From Pseudomonas putida (lineage in GTDB: Bacteria; Pseudomonadota; Gammaproteobacteria; Pseudomonadales; Pseudomonadaceae), in contig NZ_JANHLC010000009.1 in the NCBI RefSeq assembly GCF_028682395.1, forward strand, positions 124,001 through 188,000: DNA of 64,000 bases. Reading direction: 5' to 3'. Each line of letters opens with the position of its first letter. Positions within the stretch are counted from its first letter, which is position 1. The notes under the pieces were generated by a model. The model was not told the DNA's origin and ran no database searches. It was given only the letters and a program-made list of their open reading frames with translations. Shown here one piece after another: positions 16,064-24,623 of the stretch. The position numbers and the translations under genes were made by a program.

Positions 16064-17699
16064 CCTGTGCCGCCGGCATGGGCCGCGAGATGCAGTAGCC
16101 CTGCGCCAGATCGCAGCCCAGGGCCATCAACAGCGTCCCGTGCTCCAGCGTCTCCAACCCCTCGGCCACTACCTGCCGACCAAAGGCCCCGGCCAGGCCT
16201 ATCACGGCTCGGGTCAACGCCAGGTCGTCGTGATCATGAAGAATATCGCGCACAAAGGACTGATCGATCTTGATGGTTTGCGTCGGCAGCCGCTTGAGGT
16301 AGCTCAGGGAGGAATAACCCGTACCGAAATCATCCAGCGAAAATTGCACGCCCATCTCCTGGCAGGCCACCAGGCAGTCGCTGACCCGCTGGATATTCTC
16401 GATGGCCACTGACTCGACGATTTCCAGATCCAGCATCCGTGGCGGCACCGAAGGATGACACGCCAGCAGCAAACGCAGGCGTTCGACGAAATCGCTGCGC
16501 TGAAAGTGCCGGGCCGCAATGTTCACGCTGACCACCCAAGCCTGCCCGGCGTCCTGCCAGCGGCGCATCTGGAACAGGGCCTGATCGATGACCCATTCGC
16601 CGATATCGACGATCAGATCGGTCTGCTCCACCAGCGGCAGAAACTCGCCCGGCGCAATCAGCCCGCGCCTGGGGTGCTGCCAGCGCAACAACGCTTCAAA
16701 GCCCAGTATCGCGCCGGTGCGCATGTTGACCTTGGGCTGGTAATGCAGACACAACTCGCCATTGCCCAGAGCCTGGCGCACGCGCTCGACCGTCTGGTGG
16801 GTGGCCTTGACCTCCTTGTCCAGCGACACATCGAACAGATGAAAACGATTGCGCCCGCTCTGCTTGGCCACGTACATCGCCTGATCGGCGTGACGTACCA
16901 GGGTATCGGCATCTTCATTGTCGAGCGGGAACAAGGTGACCCCCATGCTCGCACTGACCCGCAGATCCTGGCCGCGGACCCGGTAAGGCGTGGCAATCAG
17001 GGCCAGTATTCGCTCCAGTGCCACCTGCAGCTGCGCCTGATCGCGCACCTGGCGCAGGATCAGCACGAACTCGTCGCCGGAGAGCCGCGCCACCGCATCG
17101 GTACTGCGCAGTACCGACTTGAGGCGGGCCGAGACCTCAACCAGCAGCAGATCGCCACAGGCATGCCCGTAGCCGTCATTGACGGCCTTGAACCCATCCA
17201 GGTCGAGCATGCACACCGCCAGCGGCCTATTCTCCAGCCGCGAGCACTCCAGCGCCTGGTTCAACAGATCGGACAAAAACGCCCGATTGGGCAATCCGGT
17301 CAGCACGTCATGGCCTACGCGCCACTGCAAGGTGTGCAGCAACTGGCGCTTTTCACTGATATCGAAACGAATGGAGACGTACTTGCGCACCTGCCCCGTC
17401 TCGCTGTCGAACAACGGCACCATGGTGCTGTCGACCCAGTACAGCGCCCCACCCTTGGCCCGATTGCAAATCTCACCCTTCCACACCCGACCCTGCGCCA
17501 GGGCCCGCCACATGCCCTCGAAGAACTCGGGCGCATGCATGCCCGAATTGAGGATCCGGTGATTGCTGCCCAGCAGCTCTTCGCGGCTGTAACCGGAGAT
17601 CAGACAAAACTGCTCATTGACGTATGTAATGCGTCCAGCGGGGTCGGTTTCGGAAAAAATCGCAGCCGCATCCACCGCCGCGCGGTAATTCTCGTTCAT
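16002..17699 (-). CDS. PAS-GGDEF-EAL cyclic-di-GMP signalling protein
   Basis: A 565-residue cytoplasmic protein. It has an N-terminal PAS domain at about residues 5-115 (TDPAGRITYVNEQFCLISGY), then a diguanylate cyclase-type domain at about 125-285 and an EAL phosphodiesterase-type domain at about 300-555. The cyclase signature reads SGDEF near residue 204 and not GGDEF, so cyclase activity is uncertain. The EAL domain keeps EALLR, LEIVES, DDFGTGYSSLSYL and the KIDQSFV lysine, so it is likely active. ATG 17699 was chosen because it begins the conserved MNENYRAAVDAAAIF; longer starts overlap the upstream aer gene. It may be co-expressed with aer. Confidence 0.9.
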   Translation of the reverse strand: MNENYRAAVDAAAIFSETDPAGRITYVNEQFCLISGYSREELLGSNHRILNSGMHAPEFFEGMWRALAQGRVWKGEICNRAKGGALYWVDSTMVPLFDSETGQVRKYVSIRFDISEKRQLLHTLQWRVGHDVLTGLPNRAFLSDLLNQALECSRLENRPLAVCMLDLDGFKAVNDGYGHACGDLLLVEVSARLKSVLRSTDAVARLSGDEFVLILRQVRDQAQLQVALERILALIATPYRVRGQDLRVSASMGVTLFPLDNEDADTLVRHADQAMYVAKQSGRNRFHLFDVSLDKEVKATHQTVERVRQALGNGELCLHYQPKVNMRTGAILGFEALLRWQHPRRGLIAPGEFLPLVEQTDLIVDIGEWVIDQALFQMRRWQDAGQAWVVSVNIAARHFQRSDFVERLRLLLACHPSVPPRMLDLEIVESVAIENIQRVSDCLVACQEMGVQFSLDDFGTGYSSLSYLKRLPTQTIKIDQSFVRDILHDHDDLALTRAVIGLAGAFGRQVVAEGLETLEHGTLLMALGCDLAQGYCISRPMPAAQVIDWAAGYRQPREWRDQAGQ

Positions 17700-17721
17700 T
17701 AGTTGCTCTGCCAACGACGGG

Positions 17722-19287
17722 CTATCGATTAAAGCGTTCGACCAGGGCCCGCAGGCCGGCGGAGATACTTTCCAGTTCAGCACCCCGAACAGCCGCCGCA
17801 TTGGCGTTGCTCGCCGTACGCTGCACCGTGCCCGCCACCGTATTGATCTGCTGCGAGACCTCCTCGGCCACGCCGGACTGCGCCTGGGAGGCCGCGGCCA
17901 TTTGCCGGCTCATCGCGCTAATGCGCTCCACCGCCTCGCGAATCCCCTGCAACGCCTGTTGGGCCTGCAGCACCCGGGCCACGCCCTGCTCGGCCTCCTC
18001 GATCCCCAGGCTGGCGATGCTGACCGCATCCTGGGCGCCCGCCTGCAGGCTTTCGATAATGCCCTGGATCTGCTCGGTCGACTCCCGGGTCTTGCCCGCC
18101 AGTGCGCGGACCTCATCGGCCACCACGGCAAACCCACGGCCCTGCTCGCCCGCCCGCGCAGCTTCAATGGCGGCATTCAAGGCCAGCAGATTGGTTTGCT
18201 CGGCAATTGCGCGAATCACGTTCGAGGCCAGCATGATGTCCTGAGTCTGCGCGGCCAGGCTGCCGACCGCCTGATTGATCTGGGTAACGGTGCCGGCCAG
18301 CAACTGAATCGCCTCGCGGGAGGCTCCGGCGACCAGACTCCCCTGTTCCGCCAACTGATTGGCAATGGCCGCTTCACCTGCGGTCTGCTGAACGTGAGCG
18401 GCCACTTCGCCGATAGAGGCCGCCATCTCGGTCATGGCCGCAGCGGTCATATCGGTTTCGCCACGCTGTTCGAGCAATGCCGATTCGGTCCGGCGCGACA
18501 AATGGCTGGAGTCCACCGCCGCCTCGGCCATCTGCACAGCCAGGTCGCTGAGCCGAGTCAACGCCGTCTTGAGCCGCGCCTCCTCACTGATCAGGATCAT
18601 CTGCAATTGGCCGGTGGCGCCCAGCTCATCGCTGTAGGTCAGAGCACTGACAGGGTCGGAAAAAGTATGGGGCGTACTTGCCACCAGGCGCTTGAGTTCA
18701 CGCCCCAGCCGGGCCCGCTCCCACAGCCCCAACGAGACGAACAACAGGGCGATAGCCGCTTGCGCCAACGGCGCCGGGAAAGCTTGCGTTGCGCCGATGG
18801 CCAGTACTGTCGCGCAGAGGGGTAATGCCAGTGCCCGGGCCAGGGCAGCGGCACGTCGACGCAGGGGGACCGGCGAACGCTGCTCGCGCAACCGGGCATA
18901 GAGGGCCTCGGCCCGCTCGACTTGCTCGCGAGTCGGCTTGACCCTGACCGACTCATAGCCGACCAGCGCGCCCTTTTCGAGCACCGGCGTGACGTAGGCG
19001 CTGACCCAATAGAAATTGCCGTTCTTGCAGCGGTTCTTGACCACGCCCATCCAGCTATGGCCAGCCTTGAGGTATTGCCACATCAACTGGAACACCGCCT
19101 CCGGCATGTCCGGGTGACGCACCAGATTGTGCGAGCTGCCGATCAGCTCCGCCTGGCTGAACCCACTCATGGTGGCGAACTCGGCGTTGCAGTAGGTGAT
19201 CTTGCTGTGGATATCGGTCGCGGAAATAAGACGCTGCAGCGCCGGAAATGTCTGTTCGACATCGTAAACCGGCAAATTGAGACGCAC
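17722..19287 (-). CDS. aer: Aer-type aerotaxis methyl-accepting chemotaxis receptor
   Basis: A 521-residue chemoreceptor with an N-terminal PAS domain (residues about 10-120, HPDMPEAVFQLMWQYLKAG) that in Aer binds FAD and reads redox state. A hydrophobic anchor lies at about residues 150-190. The C-terminal signalling domain has the tip sequence EQTNLLALNAAIEAARAGEQ. The C-terminus lacks a CheR-binding pentapeptide. It lies 22 bases upstream of the GGDEF-EAL gene. The oxygen-related neighbourhood fits the role, but FAD binding is inferred from homology only. Confidence 0.93.
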   Translation of the reverse strand: MRLNLPVYDVEQTFPALQRLISATDIHSKITYCNAEFATMSGFSQAELIGSSHNLVRHPDMPEAVFQLMWQYLKAGHSWMGVVKNRCKNGNFYWVSAYVTPVLEKGALVGYESVRVKPTREQVERAEALYARLREQRSPVPLRRRAAALARALALPLCATVLAIGATQAFPAPLAQAAIALLFVSLGLWERARLGRELKRLVASTPHTFSDPVSALTYSDELGATGQLQMILISEEARLKTALTRLSDLAVQMAEAAVDSSHLSRRTESALLEQRGETDMTAAAMTEMAASIGEVAAHVQQTAGEAAIANQLAEQGSLVAGASREAIQLLAGTVTQINQAVGSLAAQTQDIMLASNVIRAIAEQTNLLALNAAIEAARAGEQGRGFAVVADEVRALAGKTRESTEQIQGIIESLQAGAQDAVSIASLGIEEAEQGVARVLQAQQALQGIREAVERISAMSRQMAAASQAQSGVAEEVSQQINTVAGTVQRTASNANAAAVRGAELESISAGLRALVERFNR

Positions 19288-19509
19288 GATGAAACTCCAT
19301 TAGCATTAGTCGAAAGGCCTGGCTCCTCCTAGGAAAACAGCAACTCTCAGGTAAATCCCATTCATGCCAAACAACCCGGCACGGGCAACCACCGGGCAGG
19401 TGGATCAGTCGCTCACATCTTTATGTGGCGCACAAGCAAAGGCCACGCCGGACCGTTGGATCAGCGCTAAACATTTCAAATAAAGGAGGGGGATACCGCT
19501 CGAGAAACG

Positions 19510-19528
19510 CTTGTCGAGATTCGACAAG
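19510..19528 (-). terminator. Hairpin downstream of 4.5S RNA
   Basis: An 8-bp perfect stem, CTTGTCGA (19510-19517) and TCGACAAG (19521-19528), lies just downstream of ffs on the minus strand and is followed by GCGTTTCTCG. The T content is modest, so it is a moderate terminator candidate. Confidence 0.6.
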
Positions 19529-19540
19529 TCACGTTATGGA

Positions 19541-19650
19541 GGCAACCCCACCAGCCACACCTCGGCACACAATGTTCCCGCTGTGGCTGCTTCCTTCCGG
19601 ATCTGACCAGGTTCACGGGTAATCGTTGCGAGGGGACCGATGGGGTCACC
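19541..19650 (-). ncRNA. ffs: 4.5S RNA of the signal recognition particle
   Basis: Read on the minus strand, the sequence contains the SRP core GGTCAGATCCGGAAGGAAGC and the matching CAGCGGGA side needed for Ffh binding. The ends GGTGACCCC (5') and GGGGTTGCC (3') pair along nine positions with two G-U pairs, which sets the limits at about 110 nt. This is the size of bacterial 4.5S RNA. It sits between aer and ligA, as in other pseudomonads. The ends may be off by a few bases. Confidence 0.95.
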
Positions 19651-19771
19651 ATAACGATGCTCACCAGTCGACGAGCCGCGCCATTGTACCTATATAACGC
19701 TAAGTTACAACCGCCGACCGCGGATTAAAATTCGAGAAGCTTCAAGCACTTGTGCATAAACGCCAGCGCGA

Positions 19772-20950
19772 TCACAACCCCGACGCCTGGATCTGCACGG
19801 CCGCGTTTGCCTGACCACCTTTCATCTCGATGACCAGGTGTACGAAGTGCAACTTGGTAATCACTGCCGGCGACAGGACAAACGGGTAGAAATCCGGCTG
19901 GCCCATGCTGCGCGACAATTCATTGAGCATCCCTGCCAGCTCGATCCAGGCATTGATAAATGCCAGAAATGCCGGGGCGCCTGGATGGCCGGGGTCATAC
20001 AGGCTGTCCAGGGGAAACGGCCGATAGTCCAGTTCCATCTCACGGGCACTCATGCCAAACCCCAACGCCGTGTCCACTGCATCCATCATGTGCAGGTAGT
20101 GAGCCCAGGTTTCGGCCCAATCCTCCCAGGGGTGCATGGTCGCGTAGGCGCTAACGCAGCGCTGTGACCAGTCATCGGGAGCGCCCTGTGCGTAATGCCG
20201 CTCCAGCGCCTCGGCGTAGCTGACCCGCTCGTCGCCGAACAGCTGGCGAAAAGGCTCCAGCCAGTGGCTCTCGGCAATGAGGCGATCCCAGTAGTAATGC
20301 CCGACCTCATGGCGAAAGTGCCCCAGCAACGTGCGATACGGTTCGCGCATCTGCACGCGAACCGTTTCGCGATAGGCATCGTCGGCTTCCTTGATATCCA
20401 GTGTGACCAGGCCGTTGGCATGCCCCGTGACAGGCGCTCGGCCCTTTTGGTCAACGCCCAGAAAATCGAAGGCCAGCCCCTGCTCCTCATCGTCGGCCTT
20501 AGCAATCACGGGCAAGCCCAGGTTAAGCAATTGGGCGATCAAGCGGCGCTTAGCAGTTTCGACCTTGCGCCAGCGCTCATGATTCTCGGTGATCGATAAG
20601 TCGGGAATGGTGTTGTTCAGCCGACAGGCGATACAGTGGCTGGCCTGGCCATCATCGGCCAGCAGCCAGTTGCAGGCCGCTGGCGTATCGAGGTTGGCAC
20701 AACGACGCCAGAGCCCGGCCTGCGGCGCCGCATCAAGTATCCAGGTGGCGGCCAGCGGTCCTGGCTGCAAGGACGATAGCTGCCCCTGCTCCGGCTCATA
20801 GCCCAGCGCTGCCAGGCAGGCCAGGCACTGACTGTTGCGAAAGAATACCGGCTGGCCGCACCGGCACTGCCACAGCTTGCCATTGCGCGACCGCTCACTG
20901 ACAAACGGCGCAGCGATCCGTGAAGCCAACTGTTCGAAGAAAAAGTGCAT
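19772..20950 (-). CDS. Putative zinc-binding metallopeptidase with N-terminal zinc ribbon
   Basis: A 392-residue cytoplasmic protein of a family annotated as putative zinc-binding peptidase (DUF2248-like). The N-terminus has a zinc ribbon: CRCGQPVFFRNSQCLAC. Further cysteines (CANLD..., CIAC) follow. The catalytic-type motif HEVGHYYW lies in the middle (HFRHEVGHYYWDRL), with ERVSYAEALERHY and a DWAETWAHYLH stretch after it that can supply the third ligand. ATG 20950 (MHFFFEQL) follows GGGAGA. The substrate is unknown, and no operon partner points to one. Confidence 0.8.
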   Translation of the reverse strand: MHFFFEQLASRIAAPFVSERSRNGKLWQCRCGQPVFFRNSQCLACLAALGYEPEQGQLSSLQPGPLAATWILDAAPQAGLWRRCANLDTPAACNWLLADDGQASHCIACRLNNTIPDLSITENHERWRKVETAKRRLIAQLLNLGLPVIAKADDEEQGLAFDFLGVDQKGRAPVTGHANGLVTLDIKEADDAYRETVRVQMREPYRTLLGHFRHEVGHYYWDRLIAESHWLEPFRQLFGDERVSYAEALERHYAQGAPDDWSQRCVSAYATMHPWEDWAETWAHYLHMMDAVDTALGFGMSAREMELDYRPFPLDSLYDPGHPGAPAFLAFINAWIELAGMLNELSRSMGQPDFYPFVLSPAVITKLHFVHLVIEMKGGQANAAVQIQASGL

Positions 20951-21034
20951 GGCGATCTCTCCCAAGGATTGCCAAGACTAGATCATCCTCGTGCGCCAGT
21001 GGTTCCTTTCCCCCGCTGCCGCCAGCATCTGCGC

Positions 21035-23392
21035 CTAGACGCCCAGACCGTGCTGAGCCAGGAACGCCACGAAGGCCTCCTCATCCAGCACCTTGAGCCC
21101 CAGCTCATTGGCCTTGGTCAGCTTCGAACCGGCCTTGGGCCCCGCGACCACGCAATGCGTCTTCGCCGACACCGAACCGGCCACCTTGGCGCCCAGGCCT
21201 TCGAGCTTGGCCTTGGCGATATCACGACTCATCAGTTCCAGGGAGCCGGTCAGCACCCAGGTCTGCCCCGCCAGCGGGAGACCCTCGACCACCTTGCGCT
21301 CGCTCTGCCAATGCATGCCAAAGGCCTTGAGTTGCGCCTCGATTGCCAGCGCTTCCTCGGCTCGCCCCGGCTGATCAAAAAAGTCGCGCACAGCCTTGGC
21401 CTGCTTTTCCGCCAGGGCCTGGCGCATATCCAGCCAGTCAGCCGCAATAACGCCCTGCAACGAGCCGAATTTATCCGCCAGTTTTTGTGCGCCCCCCGGG
21501 CCTACGGAAGGAATGTCCAACTTGTCGATCAAGCCGCTCAGCGTCGCGCTGGCCGCGAATTCCGCCCCCAGCTCGCCCTGGTCCTGCGGTTCAACCCCGC
21601 GCTCGAGCAGTTGCTGGATGACCTTGGCGTTATGCGCGTCCTGGAAGAAGCTATGGATCTCGTGAGCCACTTCCAGCCCCACCTCCGGCAGGTAGGTCAG
21701 GACCTGCGGCAGGGCCTGCTGGACCCGCTCCAGGCTCGCCAGCGAGCGAGCCAGCACCTTGGCCGTTTCCTCGCCCACATCCGGGATACCCAAGGCATAG
21801 ATGAAGCGGGCCAGGCTTGGTCGGCGGCTATCGGCAATGGCCGCCAGCAGCTTCTTGCTGGACAGCTCGGCAAAACCCTCCAGATCGACGATCTGGTCGA
21901 ACGCCAGCGTGTACAGATCCGCCGGCGAGGTAACCAGCCCTTCATCCACCAGTTGCTCGACGCTCTTCTCGCCCAGGCCTTCGATATCCATGGCCCGGCG
22001 TGAAACGAAATGGATAATCGCCTGCTTCAACTGCGCCCCGCAGGCCAGCCGCCCGACACAGCGGTATACCGCACCTTCGCTCAGGGTCTCGCGCCCCTTG
22101 CTGCGCTTGACCAACTGCGTACGCTCAACATGCGAGCCGCATACCGGGCAATGCTGCGGGATATCGACCGGGCGGGCATCGGCCGGACGCCGTTCGACCA
22201 CAACCTGTACCACCTGCGGAATGACATCGCCGGCGCGACGGATAATCACCGTGTCGCCAATCATCAGGCCCAGGCGCGCCACCTCGTCCATATTGTGCAA
22301 GGTGGCATTGGAGACTGTGACCCCGGCCACCTTGACCGGCTTCAAGCGCGCCACTGGCGTGACCGCGCCGGTACGGCCGACCTGGAACTCCACATCGAGC
22401 AATTCGGTCAGCTCTTCCATCGCCGGAAACTTGTGGGCAATCGCCCAACGCGGCTCACGTGCGCGAAAGCCCAGCTCGCGCTGAGAGGCCAGGCTGTTGA
22501 CCTTGAAGACGACGCCATCGATCTCGTAGGGCAAAGCCTCGCGACGCTCACCGATCTCGCGGTAATACGCCAGGCACTCGTCGATCCCCCGGGCCAGCTT
22601 CAACTCGCGACTGATCGGTATGCCCCACTGCTTGAGCTGCTGTAGATTACCAATATGGGTATCGGCTATCTGCGCCGAAACCTGGCCCAGGCCATAGCAG
22701 CAGAATTCCAGCGGGCGGCTGGCCGTGATCTTCGAATCCAACTGACGCAAGCTGCCCGCGGCGGCATTGCGCGGGTTGGCAAAGGTCTTGCCGCCAGCTT
22801 CCAGTTGCGTGGCGTTGAGTTGCTCGAAACCGGCCTTGGACATAAAGACCTCGCCGCGCACTTCCAGCGTCGAAGGCCAGCCACTGCCTTGCAGCTTGAG
22901 GGGTACATTGCGCACGGTGCGCACATTGACACTGATGTCCTCCCCCGTGGTGCCGTCACCCCGGGTCGCACCGCGTACCAGCACACCGTCCTGATACAGC
23001 AGGCTGACCGCCAGGCCATCGAGCTTGGGCTCGCAACTGTATTCGATCTCGGCCCCCGCGCCGAACAGATCACCCGCCGGCAGGTCGAGACCTTCGATCA
23101 CCCGACGATCGAACTCGCGCATGTCGGTTTCTTCGAAAGCGTTGCCCAGACTGAGCATCGGCACTTCATGGCGCACCTGGGTAAAACTCGAAAGGGCCGC
23201 GCTGCCCACGCGCTGGGTCGGTGAATCGCTCGTCACTAACTCTGGATGCGCGGCTTCCAGCGCCTTGAGCTCGTGGAACAGCCGGTCGTACTCGGCATCC
23301 GGAATACTCGGCTGGTCGAGGACGTGATAGCGGTAGTTGTGCTGATCCAGTTCGGCACGTAGCGCCAGGATTCGGGTTTCGGCGGCAGTCAT
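21035..23392 (-). CDS. ligA: NAD-dependent DNA ligase
   Basis: A 785-residue ligase that seals nicks with NAD+. The adenylation lysine is in CEPKLDGLAVSLLY. It has an OB fold, a four-cysteine zinc finger (CPVCGS and a later cysteine pair in CVGRLACG), helix-hairpin-helix repeats and a C-terminal BRCT domain (LPLAGQTWVLTGSL). The second in-frame ATG (23392, MTAAETRIL) was chosen because GAGAG is well spaced from it; an ATG two codons upstream (23398) is possible. It follows zipA on the minus strand as in other pseudomonads. Confidence 0.96.
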   Translation of the reverse strand: MTAAETRILALRAELDQHNYRYHVLDQPSIPDAEYDRLFHELKALEAAHPELVTSDSPTQRVGSAALSSFTQVRHEVPMLSLGNAFEETDMREFDRRVIEGLDLPAGDLFGAGAEIEYSCEPKLDGLAVSLLYQDGVLVRGATRGDGTTGEDISVNVRTVRNVPLKLQGSGWPSTLEVRGEVFMSKAGFEQLNATQLEAGGKTFANPRNAAAGSLRQLDSKITASRPLEFCCYGLGQVSAQIADTHIGNLQQLKQWGIPISRELKLARGIDECLAYYREIGERREALPYEIDGVVFKVNSLASQRELGFRAREPRWAIAHKFPAMEELTELLDVEFQVGRTGAVTPVARLKPVKVAGVTVSNATLHNMDEVARLGLMIGDTVIIRRAGDVIPQVVQVVVERRPADARPVDIPQHCPVCGSHVERTQLVKRSKGRETLSEGAVYRCVGRLACGAQLKQAIIHFVSRRAMDIEGLGEKSVEQLVDEGLVTSPADLYTLAFDQIVDLEGFAELSSKKLLAAIADSRRPSLARFIYALGIPDVGEETAKVLARSLASLERVQQALPQVLTYLPEVGLEVAHEIHSFFQDAHNAKVIQQLLERGVEPQDQGELGAEFAASATLSGLIDKLDIPSVGPGGAQKLADKFGSLQGVIAADWLDMRQALAEKQAKAVRDFFDQPGRAEEALAIEAQLKAFGMHWQSERKVVEGLPLAGQTWVLTGSLELMSRDIAKAKLEGLGAKVAGSVSAKTHCVVAGPKAGSKLTKANELGLKVLDEEAFVAFLAQHGLGV

Positions 23393-23519
23393 GGGCATTT
23401 CTCTCGTAAAGCAAAAGAGCAGCCGAAGCTGCTCCTATTTCCAATCGGGGTGTCTCTCATCGCGCCCCGGCTCGCCTCAACACCTGCAGCCCTCAGGACT
23501 GCAATATCAAGGCGCTCCG

Positions 23520-24365
23520 TTAACGCTTCTGGGTCAGGGCGCGACGCTCGAACTCGACGATACGCTGGCGGTAATGCTCGATGGTCTGGGCGGTCAAGAC
23601 ACTGCGCTGATCATCTTTGAGCTCGCCATTGAGCTCCTGGGACAACTTGCGCGCCGCCGCGACCATCACATCGAACGCCTGCTTGGGATAACGCGGCCCC
23701 GGCAGGCCGAGGAAGAAACTGACGGCAGGCGTGCTGAAGTGGTCGATATCGTCGAGATCGAACACCCCCGGCTTGACCGCGTTGGCCATGGAAAACAGCA
23801 CTTCGCCATTACCGGCCATGCTCTCGTGGCGATGGAAAATATCCATCTCGCCAAAACGCAGGCCGCTTTCAAGAATATTTTGCAGCAGAGCCGGGCCCTT
23901 GAACCCTGCGCCGTCGCGGCAGATCACGCTGATCACCAGCACTTCCTCGGCCTGCGGCTGATCCTTTTCAGCGTGCGGGCTGGAGACCTTGGTTTCGTCC
24001 GGGAAGTCATCGTCACGGCTGCTGAAGCTTGGCCCGTCATCGTCCAGGTCCAGGCTCAGGTTCATATCACCCTGGGCCGGCTCGGCAGTCCGCTTGCCAC
24101 GCTTGGCCGGCTTTTCCCGGGCAGGCATGCTGACCGACGGCAGATCATGCTCGTCCAGTTGCGGTTCCTTATGGGTATCCAAGACCCGCGCCGGGCCCAA
24201 GAGCTCGGCACTGGTTTCTTCATCCGGGAGGTTGGAAAGGCTGCGATCAAGACGAAATTTCAACTTGCCTTTGCCACCGCGCATCCGGCGCCAGCCGTCA
24301 AAAAGAATACCGGCAATGACAATAATGCCGATGACGATCAGCCACTCGCGCAGACCGATTTCCAT
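23520..24365 (-). CDS. zipA: Cell-division protein ZipA
   Basis: A 281-residue inner-membrane division protein that anchors FtsZ. It starts MEIGLREWLIVIGIIVIAGI, an N-terminal membrane helix with a short periplasmic start, then a charged linker (about 30-140) and a C-terminal ZipA domain with the VISVICRDGAGFKGPALLQN and GMDIFHRHE-like (FGEMDIFHRHE) segments. It lies between smc and ligA, the expected order. Confidence 0.95.
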   Translation of the reverse strand: MEIGLREWLIVIGIIVIAGILFDGWRRMRGGKGKLKFRLDRSLSNLPDEETSAELLGPARVLDTHKEPQLDEHDLPSVSMPAREKPAKRGKRTAEPAQGDMNLSLDLDDDGPSFSSRDDDFPDETKVSSPHAEKDQPQAEEVLVISVICRDGAGFKGPALLQNILESGLRFGEMDIFHRHESMAGNGEVLFSMANAVKPGVFDLDDIDHFSTPAVSFFLGLPGPRYPKQAFDVMVAAARKLSQELNGELKDDQRSVLTAQTIEHYRQRIVEFERRALTQKR

Positions 24366-24400
24366 GTAATCCCGTGCCTCTAATAAATGGTTCTGTGAAG

Positions 24401-24464
24401 AAGGGCCTAAAGCCCTTTAAAACGTGGCGCCAACTCTATGTTCTGGCTGGCGTTTTAGCCACGT
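24401..24464 (-). terminator. Hairpins downstream of smc
   Basis: AAGGGC/GCCCTT (24401-24406 and 24412-24417) forms a short stem. Next to it ACGTGGC (24422-24428) and GCCACGT (24458-24464) pair over 7 bp, with CGCCA/TGGCG as an inner alternative. Together they lie between smc and zipA on the minus strand and may end or slow smc transcription. The remaining spacer (24465-24623) is relatively AT-rich with no visible gene. Confidence 0.5.
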
Positions 24465-24623
24465 ACAAGAAAATTGGACATTAAATTAGCACGACCAAAG
24501 AGAACTTTACACCGTCTGTCGCATAGTGTTGCAGCAATATCCTACAGTGCCAGCAGCACTCTTTCGCCATACAGCCGGGAAACATCTCACCAATTAAACT
24601 TCATCCCCCTACAGGCTTATAGC

